Shown one piece after another: positions 55,201 through 62,671 of a stretch of DNA of 64,000 nt; positions within the stretch are counted from its first letter, which is position 1; each line of letters begins with the position of its first letter. Below the pieces are notes generated by a model, which saw nothing but the letters and a program-made list of their open reading frames with translations, did not search any database and had not been told where the DNA came from. Made by a program: the position numbers and the translations under genes. The DNA is from Anaerobutyricum hallii (GTDB lineage Bacteria > Bacillota > Clostridia > Lachnospirales > Lachnospiraceae): contig NZ_LT907978.1 in NCBI RefSeq assembly GCF_900209925.1, forward strand, positions 1,795,219 to 1,859,218. Direction: 5' to 3'.

Positions 55201-56052
55201 CTTCATTCCCATAAGTGCGAGATCCATCAGACAGATAAACTTATCTTTTCTGTCTCCATATACTTCCGTACGGTCAGCAAGATATTCATTATATGTTTTT
55301 TCAAAGAGAGGCTTATAATATCCCTCACCAAAAGCAACATCTTTTAATTCTGTTGAAAATGTTGTATGACGACAGTGATCAGACCAGTAGGTGTCTAATA
55401 CACGAATCTCTGTCATAGAAGGATTTCTGCTTTCTTCTCCCTGATAATAATTCTGGATATAACGGAAATCTTCAAATGTCATTGCAAGACCTAAAGAATC
55501 ATAAAGCTTCTTCAATTCTTCTTCCGGCATATCTTTAAATCCATCAAAAATCGCAACATCAGCCGGATCTTCATAATCCATAACTAATGTTTCCGGTTTC
55601 TTCTCGTCTGCTTCTCTGGAATCTACTGGATTGATACAGTATTCTTTAATCTTCTCCAATTCTTCATCACTGATATTGCCAGAGAAAACGTAGGTTGTTG
55701 CAGAACGAATGATTGGTTCTTCCTTCTCATCAAGAAGCTGAAGACACTGTACTGCTGAATCTGCTCTCTGATCAAACTGTCCAGGAAGAAATTCTACGCT
55801 AAATACTTTATCTCCATCTTTCTTAGGGAAATCTTCCTCATATAAATCATCTACAGGCGGTTCTGAGAATACGGTAACTGCCGCTTTTTTCATAGTTTCT
55901 GCTGAGACATTCTGCACATCATAGCGAATTAACTCTCTAACATCACTGACATCCTCTATGGAAAGATATGCCTTTAATTCTTCTGCAAGTTCTTTTGCTT
56001 TTACCGCATATGACGATTTCTTTTCTACATATAATCTCTTTACCTGACTCAT
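52294..56052 (-). CDS. purL: Phosphoribosylformylglycinamidine synthase, single-chain PurL
   Basis: The 1252-residue enzyme makes FGAM in purine synthesis. It has the N-terminal PurS-like domain, the synthetase domain (TFSTELKD, HNHPTEIEPFGGAATCLGGAIRD, GGKDSMSGSFED) and a C-terminal glutaminase (PGTNCEYDSAKAF, nucleophile Cys in LALGICNGFQAL, ASHGEGRF). Many Bacillota split this into purS, purQ and purL; the fused long form is common in Lachnospiraceae. Start at 56052 (MSQVKRL) behind GGAGG; an upstream TTG at 56064 is less likely. Its stop codon borders hairpin C. Confidence 0.95.
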   Translation of the reverse strand: MSQVKRLYVEKKSSYAVKAKELAEELKAYLSIEDVSDVRELIRYDVQNVSAETMKKAAVTVFSEPPVDDLYEEDFPKKDGDKVFSVEFLPGQFDQRADSAVQCLQLLDEKEEPIIRSATTYVFSGNISDEELEKIKEYCINPVDSREADEKKPETLVMDYEDPADVAIFDGFKDMPEEELKKLYDSLGLAMTFEDFRYIQNYYQGEESRNPSMTEIRVLDTYWSDHCRHTTFSTELKDVAFGEGYYKPLFEKTYNEYLADRTEVYGDRKDKFICLMDLALMGMKKLKQDGLLDNMEESEEINACSIVVPVEFEDKTEEWLISFKNETHNHPTEIEPFGGAATCLGGAIRDPLSGRSYVYQAMRVTGCADPTVPMADTMKGKLPQRKLTTGAAKGYSSYGNQIGLATGLVDEVYHPGYVAKRMEIGAVIGAAPRKNVIRETSDPGDIIVLLGGRTGRDGCGGATGSSKAHTTKSIDTCGAEVQKGNAPTERKIQRLFRRGEVSSLIKKCNDFGAGGVSVAIGELADGLRIDLDKVPKKYAGLDGTELAISESQERMAVVLDKKDVEQFLSYAAEENLEATVVAEVTEEKRLVMSWRGKEIVNLSRAFLDTNGAHQETTVEVEMPDEKECYYKKQAELKDAKEMWAEKLSDLNVCSKKGLVEMFDSSIGAGTVTMPFGGKTQLTPIQTMTAKLPVLEGKTELTTMMSYGFDPYLSSWSPYHGSVYAVLESVAKIVAAGGDFRKIRLTFQEYFERLGTDPKRWGKPFAALLGAYNAQKGFGIPSIGGKDSMSGSFEDIDVPPTLVSFAVDYTKASHVVTPEFKKAGNNLLRIDIPFDEYGIPDYEETGKIYDTIHKLMRKDVIASAYALGAGGLIEAISKMSFGNMYGVKLVRDFNKEDLTKKYYGSILVEIPTEWMAEMAVLPNTFVGRITDDPFFQVGEEEISLKEMCDVWQAPLESVFPTKTNATKHNVSQPLYRTNDIYVCKNKVAVPKVFIPVFPGTNCEYDSAKAFRRAGAEVETLVFKNQSESDILESVDAFEKAISQAQIIMFPGGFSAGDEPEGSAKFFATVFRNEKIKESVMKLLNERDGLALGICNGFQALIKLGLVPYGEIVNQTADSPTLTMNEIGRHVSTMVYTKVVTNKSPWLRKAVLDQIYAIPASHGEGRFVASKEWIEKLFKNGQVATQYVNLNGEPTMDDRFNPNGSYYAIEGITSPDGRVLGKMAHSERIGDNIAKNIYAKQDQKIFESGVEYFK

Positions 56053-56232
56053 TACATCCTCCAAGTATGTTTAATTAAATTGTGGGGACAATTTATTAAT
56101 CAGCCCCATATTTTCTGTTTAAATTATCATATCACTTTTTTATTCTATTTCCTATGGTTTTATATCAGTTTCTATAAAACCATGAATTCTGACAAAAATC
56201 GACGACAAAATTTCAAAAAATTTTTAGATTTT

Positions 56233-57177
56233 TTACAGATGAATTCTCTTGATTATCTGAAATACCAAAAGATTTGAATAGACAACAGGCCTTGTCTCTG
56301 CGTAAAAAATGATACCGTCTGTTGGTGCTGTAACTTCCGAAATAATTTCTCCGCTATCTGCCTTCATGATCTGCGCCAAAACATCCCCCCGGCTTACTTC
56401 CTGACCACACTCTGCTTTTCTTATAAAGATACCTGCCGCCTCTGTCATAATTGGCTCCAGATCACTTTCCTTTAAAACACTTGCGATATATCCACTATGA
56501 GAATAATAACGGATAATACCCATTCTTGTAAGAAAACGCAGAATAGAAGAAACTGCCTGTGTTGCAAGCTCATCATCAATTTTCCCTGTCATTCCTGTGT
56601 ATAAAGAAAATGCTTCTGTTCCATTTCTTTGCCAGTTGTTATGTAATGTCGTTCTGTCAAACGGTCTGCTTTTTGCTTCAATAACATAGGGAAGTCCGAA
56701 CAGATTGGCAAGACTGGTGCTTCCATGTTCCGGGTCAAGAAGACGGATATGTGGCATAAAAGTTCCTCCAAGATAAAAAGAAGGTAAATGAATTCCATAC
56801 CGGTACCCTCTTGTTGTTTCCATAATTGCATATGCCACACGACTTCCTGATTCACCTGACGGATTCCCCGGAAACAACCTGTTTAAGTCCGTATCATCAG
56901 AAATCCAGAAACGTTTACCAAAATCCATCGACATATTGTTTACGGAAGGAATCACTAAAATACCATTCTCTCCTACCATATCTCCATGCTTTTCTATCTT
57001 TTTTAATACATCGATCAGTTTTGAACAAATATATAATTGCTGATATTCATTTCCCCTCAAAGCTCCCACAATGCAAGCAGAGCGTTCTTTCCCTTCATTT
57101 TTTCCGAAATAATATCCTTTTACATTAATTTCCTGCTGAAAAGGAGATTCCATCGAATACAATATTTTTTCTTCCAT
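56233..57177 (-). CDS. AspA/SGDS-like protein with altered zinc site
   Basis: The 314-residue protein has the fold of succinylglutamate desuccinylase/aspartoacylase (M14-like): the family motif GxHGxE appears as GALRGNE, with Arg in place of the zinc-binding His, and the region of the catalytic Glu reads AFSLYTG where the neighbour has VIESG. The third metal-site His may be the one in YGIHLPS. It probably cannot work as a normal zinc hydrolase. It follows its paralogue by 20 nt and may form a complex with it or bind a ligand. Confidence 0.75.
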   Translation of the reverse strand: MEEKILYSMESPFQQEINVKGYYFGKNEGKERSACIVGALRGNEYQQLYICSKLIDVLKKIEKHGDMVGENGILVIPSVNNMSMDFGKRFWISDDTDLNRLFPGNPSGESGSRVAYAIMETTRGYRYGIHLPSFYLGGTFMPHIRLLDPEHGSTSLANLFGLPYVIEAKSRPFDRTTLHNNWQRNGTEAFSLYTGMTGKIDDELATQAVSSILRFLTRMGIIRYYSHSGYIASVLKESDLEPIMTEAAGIFIRKAECGQEVSRGDVLAQIMKADSGEIISEVTAPTDGIIFYAETRPVVYSNLLVFQIIKRIHL

Positions 57178-57197
57178 TATGCCCAGTCCTCCTTTTG

Positions 57198-58151
57198 CTA
57201 TTCATATTTTCCGGCAGGTCTTTCTGCCTTGCAGATTCTTGCCAGAAGTTCTCCCTCACAAACCGCCGGATATTCTCTCAAACTAAAAATCATTCCGTCA
57301 CAGGAAGACTTTACCTCCTCAAGCTCTGCCCCAAGAATCGGCCGCACGATACAGCCAAGTACCTGATTTTCTCTTACAAAACTTCCAATCTGTATTTTAG
57401 GAATAAAAATTCCACTCGTATTACAGTGAATAACTTCCACATCATTTTTCTTTACTGTCACTGTTTTTTTCGTAGGAGAAACTTCTCCTTCAAAAACTTC
57501 CAGTTCCTTCATCATCCGAAAAATACCATCTATTACCTTTTTACAGTACTCATAATCAATTTTAAGTGCAATCCCCGACTCAATCACCAGGTTCGGGATA
57601 CCTTTTCTCCGAAGGCTGTACGCAAGACTTCCTTCCCAAACAGAAGAAGAATTACTGTTCATCCATAAAACTGGAATTCCTGACTTTTGCGCAAGCTCTG
57701 TCACTTTTTTCCCTGCATTCTCCGGCACTCGTATCTGGGGAAGTTCCCGAATAAAAATATCACTTGAATGGATATCAATACAAAAATCTGAACCTTTTAA
57801 ATCCTCAATTACTTCTGCTGCCATATATTCTATCGTATGTCCATGATGACTTCCCGGAAACATCGCATTCATATCAAGAGCTCCTGGAGCATTACGCTTT
57901 CTTATTTCCAGTGCCATAGGAGCCACACATGGATATACATCTACAATTCCTTTCAGATTCTCTCTTTCCTCTTTAATCCGCCGAATCAGTTCATAACAAA
58001 TATACTGTCCTTGCAGTTCATCACCATGAACACCTGCAACAATACTTAATCTCGGCATATTTTCCTGTATCGTATCCGGCTCTAACCTGTTCTTCTTTAT
58101 TTTTATCGGAAGTCCTACCGGCATCTGTGCCGTCATTACTGTCTCTATCAT
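57198..58151 (-). CDS. Succinylglutamate desuccinylase/aspartoacylase family protein
   Basis: The 317-residue protein has the intact zinc site GVHGDE (His and Glu) and DIHSS, plus the catalytic Glu in LVIESG. Members remove acyl groups from amino acids. A C-terminal beta domain (EVIHCNTSGIFIPKIQIGSFVRENQVLGCIV) resembles a lipoyl-like barrel. The start at 58151 (MIETVM) follows GAGGGGAG; a longer frame begins with TTG at 58172. The paralogue downstream has lost the zinc residues. Confidence 0.8.
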   Translation of the reverse strand: MIETVMTAQMPVGLPIKIKKNRLEPDTIQENMPRLSIVAGVHGDELQGQYICYELIRRIKEERENLKGIVDVYPCVAPMALEIRKRNAPGALDMNAMFPGSHHGHTIEYMAAEVIEDLKGSDFCIDIHSSDIFIRELPQIRVPENAGKKVTELAQKSGIPVLWMNSNSSSVWEGSLAYSLRRKGIPNLVIESGIALKIDYEYCKKVIDGIFRMMKELEVFEGEVSPTKKTVTVKKNDVEVIHCNTSGIFIPKIQIGSFVRENQVLGCIVRPILGAELEEVKSSCDGMIFSLREYPAVCEGELLARICKAERPAGKYE

Positions 58152-58293
58152 ATATAGTCTCCCCTCTGTCAATCAAAAAAATTTCTGTTGTTTCTTATAT
58201 TGACCTTTTTAATTTTGTAAGCTATCATTAGCTTCGTATAGAATATACTATAAAATTATGTTTTGCAAATTTTATATAAGGAGGAACCATATC

Positions 58294-58773
58294 ATGGATA
58301 AAATAGCAAGCTTTACCGTAAATCATTTAGATTTAATCCCGGGAGTATACGTTTCAAGAAAGGATTATGTAGGAAAAGAAGTTCTCACCACCTTTGACCT
58401 TCGTATGACCGCTCCAAACAGAGAACCCGTTATGAACACAGCAGAACTTCACACAATTGAACATCTTGCCGCAACGTATTTAAGAAATAATGACGAATGG
58501 AAAGAAAAAGTCATTTACTTTGGACCAATGGGCTGTCGTACCGGATGTTATCTTATCCTTGCAGGTGACTATGAATCTAAAGACGTTGTTGGTCTTGTAC
58601 GCGATACTTTTGCTTTTATCGCTGATTACGAAGGTGAAATTCCTGGAGCCGCTGCAAAAGACTGCGGAAATTATCTTGATCAGAATCTTCCAATGGCCAA
58701 TTATCTTGCAAAAAAATATTTAAAAGAAGCGTTAAACAATCCTTCTGAAAAAAATCTGATTTATCCTGAATAA
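58294..58773 (+). CDS. luxS: S-ribosylhomocysteine lyase
   Basis: LuxS (159 residues) splits S-ribosylhomocysteine into homocysteine and the AI-2 precursor DPD. The metal-binding HTIEH and the Cys in GPMGCRTGCYL are intact, as is the family start MDKIASFTVNH. It recycles the methyl cycle and feeds homocysteine toward the sulfur genes at the right end of the window. Start 58294 behind AAGGAGGAA. Confidence 0.95.
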   Translation: MDKIASFTVNHLDLIPGVYVSRKDYVGKEVLTTFDLRMTAPNREPVMNTAELHTIEHLAATYLRNNDEWKEKVIYFGPMGCRTGCYLILAGDYESKDVVGLVRDTFAFIADYEGEIPGAAAKDCGNYLDQNLPMANYLAKKYLKEALNNPSEKNLIYPE

Positions 58774-58811
58774 TATTTTAACTTTTTCACATACTACCTC
58801 CGTACCTGATA

Positions 58812-58890
58812 AATGTACTCTCGAAATTATTTTGGTACTGACAGAATTTAATTACAAAAGTAAGTGCAAGAAAGACTCCGAGAGTACATT
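58812..58890 (+). promoter_or_regulatory. Recurrent hairpin leader, copy 2
   Basis: AATGTACTCTCG (58812-58823) pairs perfectly with CGAGAGTACATT (58879-58890) across 55 nt that contain ACAAAAGTAAGTGCA. Arms and loop motif match the leader at 32316-32374, and both end about 20 nt before a start codon. Candidate cis-acting RNA. Confidence 0.6.
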
Positions 58891-58912
58891 CTTGAAAAAA
58901 GGAGGATTTATC

Positions 58913-59107
58913 ATGAAAAGTTCAAAGAAAACCTATCAGGAAGTCGCAGAAGCATGCAGCAAATATGAACCGGTATCTGAGGAATCCGCATTTAAAAATT
59001 CTTCCTGCGAATGTAGTACTCCAAGCTGCTTAAACTGCACACATTTCACGAAGCAGGAACACTGCGATTTAGATTTATATGATCAGATTGTAGAAAAAAT
59101 TAAATAA
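58913..59107 (+). CDS. Small Cys-rich protein downstream of luxS
   Basis: The 64-residue protein from ATG 58913, behind AAAGGAGGA, contains CECSTPSCLNCTHF and a CDLDLYDQIVEKI tail. Four or five closely spaced Cys suggest a metal or cluster site. It is conserved in Lachnospiraceae in my recollection but has no known role. A longer frame from 58832 would run through the hairpin leader and has no site. Confidence 0.7.
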   Translation: MKSSKKTYQEVAEACSKYEPVSEESAFKNSSCECSTPSCLNCTHFTKQEHCDLDLYDQIVEKIK

Positions 59108-59143
59108 TTCTGGGTTGCCGCAGGCAAAGGGAGAGACGCGCCC

Positions 59144-59258
59144 AAAGAGAGCAGCACCGCTATATTGGTGACTCTATCACTGCGGGTTGAATGTTCGCTT
59201 ATCCGCTCGCATTCAATCCTCGCTCTAAGGCCACAAATATAGCGGTGCTGCTCTCTTT
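59144..59258 (-). repeat. 115-bp hairpin, type II copy I
   Basis: Perfect 23-bp arms (59144-59166 and 59236-59258) extend with a mismatch into GGTG/CCAC. In minus orientation the core is TTTGTGGCCTTAGAGCGAGG ... CATTCAACCCGCAGTGATAG, clearly related to copy H. The flanks GGCAAAGGGAGAGACGCGCC and GGAGCGTTTGTTTTGC match those of G and H. It lies 37 nt past the stop of the small Cys-rich gene. Confidence 0.8.
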
Positions 59259-59372
59259 AGGAGCGTTTGTTTTGCTACGCAACTCAAGATTGATCTGGCT
59301 TGCCAAATCAGAATCCAATGTTGTATAATACCCTTAGTGGTAATTTTTTTCAATATACAGGGGGTTTTTATT

Positions 59373-60164
59373 ATGCAGTTACTTAAAGTTTATTATGCGT
59401 ATTTTAGTCCGGGAAATACTACAGAAAAAGTTCTTTCCCGAATTGCGTCATCTTTTGAAAATTATCCAGTGGAATCTATCAATCTTACAAGTTATGATGA
59501 ACGTCAGCAAGAATATCATTTTAAAGAAAATGAACTTCTTATCATCGGTGTACCTGCCTACGGTGGCAGAGTTCCCGTTCCAGTTGTCGATGCATTAAGC
59601 CGCTTTTCCGGTTTAAATACACCTGTCGTCCTTGTTGCAACATATGGAAATCGTGACATTGATGATACGTTGATGGAATTAAAGAAAAATGTAACAGATA
59701 AAGGATTTATCCCAGTTGGTGCAGCTTCTTTTGTATGCCAGCATACCTTCTTAAAGGAATGTGCCGAAGGCAGACCAGATGAAGAAGATTTAAAAATGGC
59801 CAAAGAATTTGGTGATAAATTAAAAGAACGCCTTCGTCTTCTCGTTACATATGATACCTCTAACTTAGAAGTTCCTGGTTCTTTCCCATACACAAAGCCA
59901 CCTATGGGTGAATTTCCATTCAAAGTTGAAACAAACGACTACTGTATCTACTGTATGCTCTGCGCAGATGTATGCCCGGTAAAAGCAATCAGTGACAGCA
60001 ATCCAAAAGACATTGATAACAGCAAATGTCTCCGCTGTGGCTCCTGCCTTAGAATCTGCCCAACACAGGCAAAGTCCTTTACAGAAGAGCCATTTAAAGC
60101 ATTACAGCAGAAATTAGCACCACTTTGTGGAATAAGAAAAGAAAACTGGTATACGATTTGTTAA
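59373..60164 (+). CDS. EFR1-type flavodoxin-ferredoxin fusion
   Basis: The 263-residue protein joins an N-terminal flavodoxin-like domain (YYAYFSPGNTTEKV, the FMN loop; IIGVPAYGGRVPVP) to a C-terminal 2[4Fe-4S] ferredoxin (CIYCMLCADVCPVKAI and CLRCGSCLRICPTQA). It should pass electrons between flavin and clusters in the cytoplasm. EFR1 proteins are frequent in anaerobes; the redox partner is unknown. ATG 59373 follows AGGGGG. Confidence 0.9.
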   Translation: MQLLKVYYAYFSPGNTTEKVLSRIASSFENYPVESINLTSYDERQQEYHFKENELLIIGVPAYGGRVPVPVVDALSRFSGLNTPVVLVATYGNRDIDDTLMELKKNVTDKGFIPVGAASFVCQHTFLKECAEGRPDEEDLKMAKEFGDKLKERLRLLVTYDTSNLEVPGSFPYTKPPMGEFPFKVETNDYCIYCMLCADVCPVKAISDSNPKDIDNSKCLRCGSCLRICPTQAKSFTEEPFKALQQKLAPLCGIRKENWYTIC

Positions 60165-60165
60165 C

Positions 60166-60267
60166 TATGATGGTGCCAACTACGATCTGGCTTTATGGGC
60201 TGCTTATTATAACTTCCTGCGGTCATATAATTTAAATCTGCCAGCCGAAGGCTCTAACTGTTCTTAG
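60166..60267 (+). pseudogene. Transposase C-terminal scrap
   Basis: The frame YDGANYDLALWAAYYNFLRS without a start, ending in TAG, resembles the end of a DDE transposase (the ALW.AYYNFLR pattern). The rest is gone. The following 230 nt to 60497 hold repetitive but unidentified sequence with minus-strand frames that may belong to the same relic. Confidence 0.4.
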
Positions 60268-60497
60268 ATTCCAAACCAGAGGTAATAAACCAGCCACCGC
60301 ATTAGCGGCTATACCCTTGATGGCACATAAAAGAACTGCTACACTGCTGTAAACGACGGAAAAATCACTAACTATTCTTGAATTCTTCGCCGTCGGTGAA
60401 TCACCTACAATAGTTCTTTTGTGTGCTGTCAAGGGTGGGCAGTCTACCTCTGACTAAAATATCTGCAATTTTCAAGGTTCCAGTACTCTTTTCAAAC
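60268..60497. other. Unassigned gap, probable IS relic
   Basis: A 66-codon minus frame (60232-60432) crosses most of the gap, but has no ribosome-binding site and looks like IS-derived sequence. I see no promoter or RNA. Confidence 0.3.
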
Positions 60498-61040
60498 TTA
60501 TAATTTCTTTCCAAGTTCATATGCTTTTTTCATCGTATCCACATGATCAGCCGCTGTATTTGCGTCATCAATTCCACCGCCACCGACCATGCCTTTTAAG
60601 GAAGCCTTTTCAAAACAGTCTACCCAGCCTTGCAGACCATTGTAGGCTTTTTCGAATGCAGTTTCATCATTCTCAGCGGCAGTTGCAATCATATAAATAT
60701 CTCTGAATGAATAATCTGTCGAATATAATGGATTCAATCTATCAAGAAGTGTTTTCATCTGACCGCACATCTCATAGTAATAAATTGGCGTTGCATAGAC
60801 AATGACCTCCGCCTCCTTTACCTTTGCCATAATATCTGCAACATCATCCTTCAGTACACACATTCCAGTCTTCTGACAGGATAGACAACCGATACAATAT
60901 TTGATATCTTTTCCTTTCAAAGAAAGAAGTTCCACATCATGCCCAGCTTCTTTAGCTCCCTTTGCACACTCCTTTGCGAGCATATCAGAATTGCTGCCTC
61001 CTCGAAGACTTGTAGATATGATCAATACTTTTTTTGTCAT
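60498..61040 (-). CDS. Flavodoxin-like NAD(P)H-dependent oxidoreductase
   Basis: This 180-residue FMN_red protein has ISTSLRGGSNSDMLA (phosphate-binding loop), CIGCLSCQKTGMCVLKDD (a Cys-rich loop found in many anaerobe members) and YATPIYYYEMCGQMKTLLDRL. It probably reduces quinones or other small molecules with FMN. It is the last gene of an operon in which the two upstream genes are broken. Confidence 0.88.
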   Translation of the reverse strand: MTKKVLIISTSLRGGSNSDMLAKECAKGAKEAGHDVELLSLKGKDIKYCIGCLSCQKTGMCVLKDDVADIMAKVKEAEVIVYATPIYYYEMCGQMKTLLDRLNPLYSTDYSFRDIYMIATAAENDETAFEKAYNGLQGWVDCFEKASLKGMVGGGGIDDANTAADHVDTMKKAYELGKKL

Positions 61041-61042
61041 AA

Positions 61043-61632
61043 TTAAATTTCTCCTTTTTCAGTGTCTTTTTTAACCTTCCGTATAACTTTCGCAGGCACT
61101 CCTGCCGCAACCATATTGGCCGGAACATCTTTTGTTACAACTGCTCCGGCTGCAATGATCGAACCTTCACCAATTGTAACCCCTGGAAGAACCGTCACAT
61201 TTGCTCCAAGCCACACTTTTTTTCGATGTGAATCGGCTGAAATATCATACCTGCTCTTTTCTCGGGATCTTCCATATGATTGATCGTTGCCAATACTGCA
61301 TTATGTCCAATCAGGACTCCATCCTCTATATAAATACCACCCTGATCCTGAAACTTACATCCTGCATTAATAAAAACATTTTTACCTATATGGATATTTC
61401 GTCCGCAGTCTGTATAAAACGGAGGAAACATTCCAAAACTTTCATCTATTTTTTGTCCGGTAAGTTCCGACATAAGCTGTATAATTTCTTCTTTTGTATG
61501 ATATTTGTTATTCAGCTCCATCGTTATCTTTAATGCCCTTTGAGACAGCTCATGCATAACCAGATGTTCTTCACTTCCACCATCTACGATATATCCGGGT
61601 TTCATATTACTCAAATATTCTTCACACGTCAT
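61043..61632 (-). pseudogene. Maltose/galactoside O-acetyltransferase, A7-tract frameshift
   Basis: The first frame (61195-61632) gives the N-terminal MAC domain and most of the hexapeptide beta helix (NIHIGKNVFINAGCKFQDQG). It then stops. The next frame continues [20 protein letters not shown] and [12 protein letters not shown] to a stop at 61043. The break lies in a run of seven A on the coding strand (61217-61223); eight A would give [11 protein letters not shown]. It is either a recent inactivation, polymerase slippage, or an assembly error. Confidence 0.8.
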
Positions 61633-61634
61633 AA

Positions 61635-61962
61635 TTAACCAACTCCGTTTTCTTTAAAAAATTTCTGAATTTTGTCAAATGGGATCACATCCAGATTATC
61701 GTAAAGATCTATATGAACAGTTCCCCATCGTCTGCGCATATAATCCGGAACACTGTTCTTTGACTGCACCAAATGGTCCGCTTACGGCAATTGCAGGATA
61801 TTTCCCAGATACATTTTTCGGCTTATACAGATCTGCGGCAAGCGTGATTCCATAACGATTTACAAATGTCACTTTCTTATGGTCTACTTTTTCACTCTGT
61901 AGAAAAGTTTTATCCCATTCAGATACCAGCTGTAATTCTTCTGTTTTTAACATATTTAACAT
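61635..61962 (-). pseudogene. Alpha/beta hydrolase remnant with internal deletion
   Basis: The frame begins MLNMLKTEELQLVSEWDKTF and reaches SGPFGAVKEQCSGLYAQTM, the N-terminal strand region of YcjY/DLH-like hydrolases. It then jumps, out of frame, to TVHIDLYDNLDVIPFDKIQKFF, which is the very end of such a protein. The central part, with the nucleophile Ser and Asp, is missing, and the open frame stops at 61696. A MerR-type promoter lies directly upstream. Confidence 0.7.
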
Positions 61963-62016
61963 CCTCCATATGCAAAATTTCTTGTAATTACACTAACAAT
62001 AGTATATGATATAAAT

Positions 62017-62047
62017 ATCATACAACCTAAAGTTAGCTTTAGGTCAA
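62017..62047 (-). promoter_or_regulatory. MerR-type promoter with 19-nt spacer and operator
   Basis: On the minus strand TTGACC (62042-62047), a 19-nt spacer and TATGAT (62017-62022). The spacer holds most of the inverted repeat ACCTAAAG-TTAG-CTTTAGGT (62025-62044). Overlong spacers with such a dyad are the mark of MerR-activated promoters. The MerR gene reads away from it. Confidence 0.82.
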
Positions 62048-62072
62048 GCATAATTTTGAAAGAAGGTTTTTT

Positions 62073-62510
62073 ATGTATACAATCGGTCAGGTCTCTGCAA
62101 TATTTGGTCTTCCTGTTTCTACCTTAAGGTATTATGACAAGGAGGGCTTTTTCCCTAATCTGAAACGCAAGGGAAATATCCGTTATTTCAGCGATAATGA
62201 ATTGGAAGCGCTTCGTATCATTGAATGTCTGAAGAAATCGGGTCTTGAGATCAAAAATATAAAGCAATTTTTTATCTGGGTATCTGAAGGCAGCTCCAGC
62301 TATGAAAAAAGGAAAGAATTATTTGAATCCAGAAAATCAGCTGTTGAAACTGAAATCCAGGAACTTCAAAAAACTCTCTCCCTCTTAAAATTCAAGTGCT
62401 GGTATTATGAAACAGCAATGAAAGATGGTAACGAAGATGCTATAAATGCCATGTTACCTGACAAGCTTCCAGAAAATATACAAAAACTATATAACAAAGG
62501 ACATGAATGA
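62073..62510 (+). CDS. MerR family regulator
   Basis: The 145-residue protein has the MerR winged helix (YTIGQVSAIFGLPVSTLRYYDKEGFFP) and a dimerisation helix, then a short end without the Cys residues of metal sensors, as in the YyaN/AdhR-like group that senses aldehydes or disulfide stress. It is divergent from the hydrolase-acetyltransferase-oxidoreductase operon. It likely activates that operon through the 62017-62047 promoter. Two of the three target genes are degraded. Confidence 0.88.
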   Translation: MYTIGQVSAIFGLPVSTLRYYDKEGFFPNLKRKGNIRYFSDNELEALRIIECLKKSGLEIKNIKQFFIWVSEGSSSYEKRKELFESRKSAVETEIQELQKTLSLLKFKCWYYETAMKDGNEDAINAMLPDKLPENIQKLYNKGHE

Positions 62511-62671
62511 TTTTTGTTTTCTTCATCAAATACATAATTTAACATGAAAGTAAATAAGCATTTGAAACAACATACAACAACTTGAATGTCAATTCTTCAG
62601 AATTTAATTTCCCGGAAAGTCATATCCTTCTGGTACATACCACGTTGCCAACTGTAGATTTAGAATAGCCA

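Noticed and set aside
56053-56232. Purine riboswitch before purL
   Set aside because: The leader lacks the conserved purine aptamer loops; only a small GGGG/CCCC hairpin is seen.
60232-60432. 66-codon minus-strand frame
   Set aside because: No start signal; it lies in what looks like IS-derived debris.
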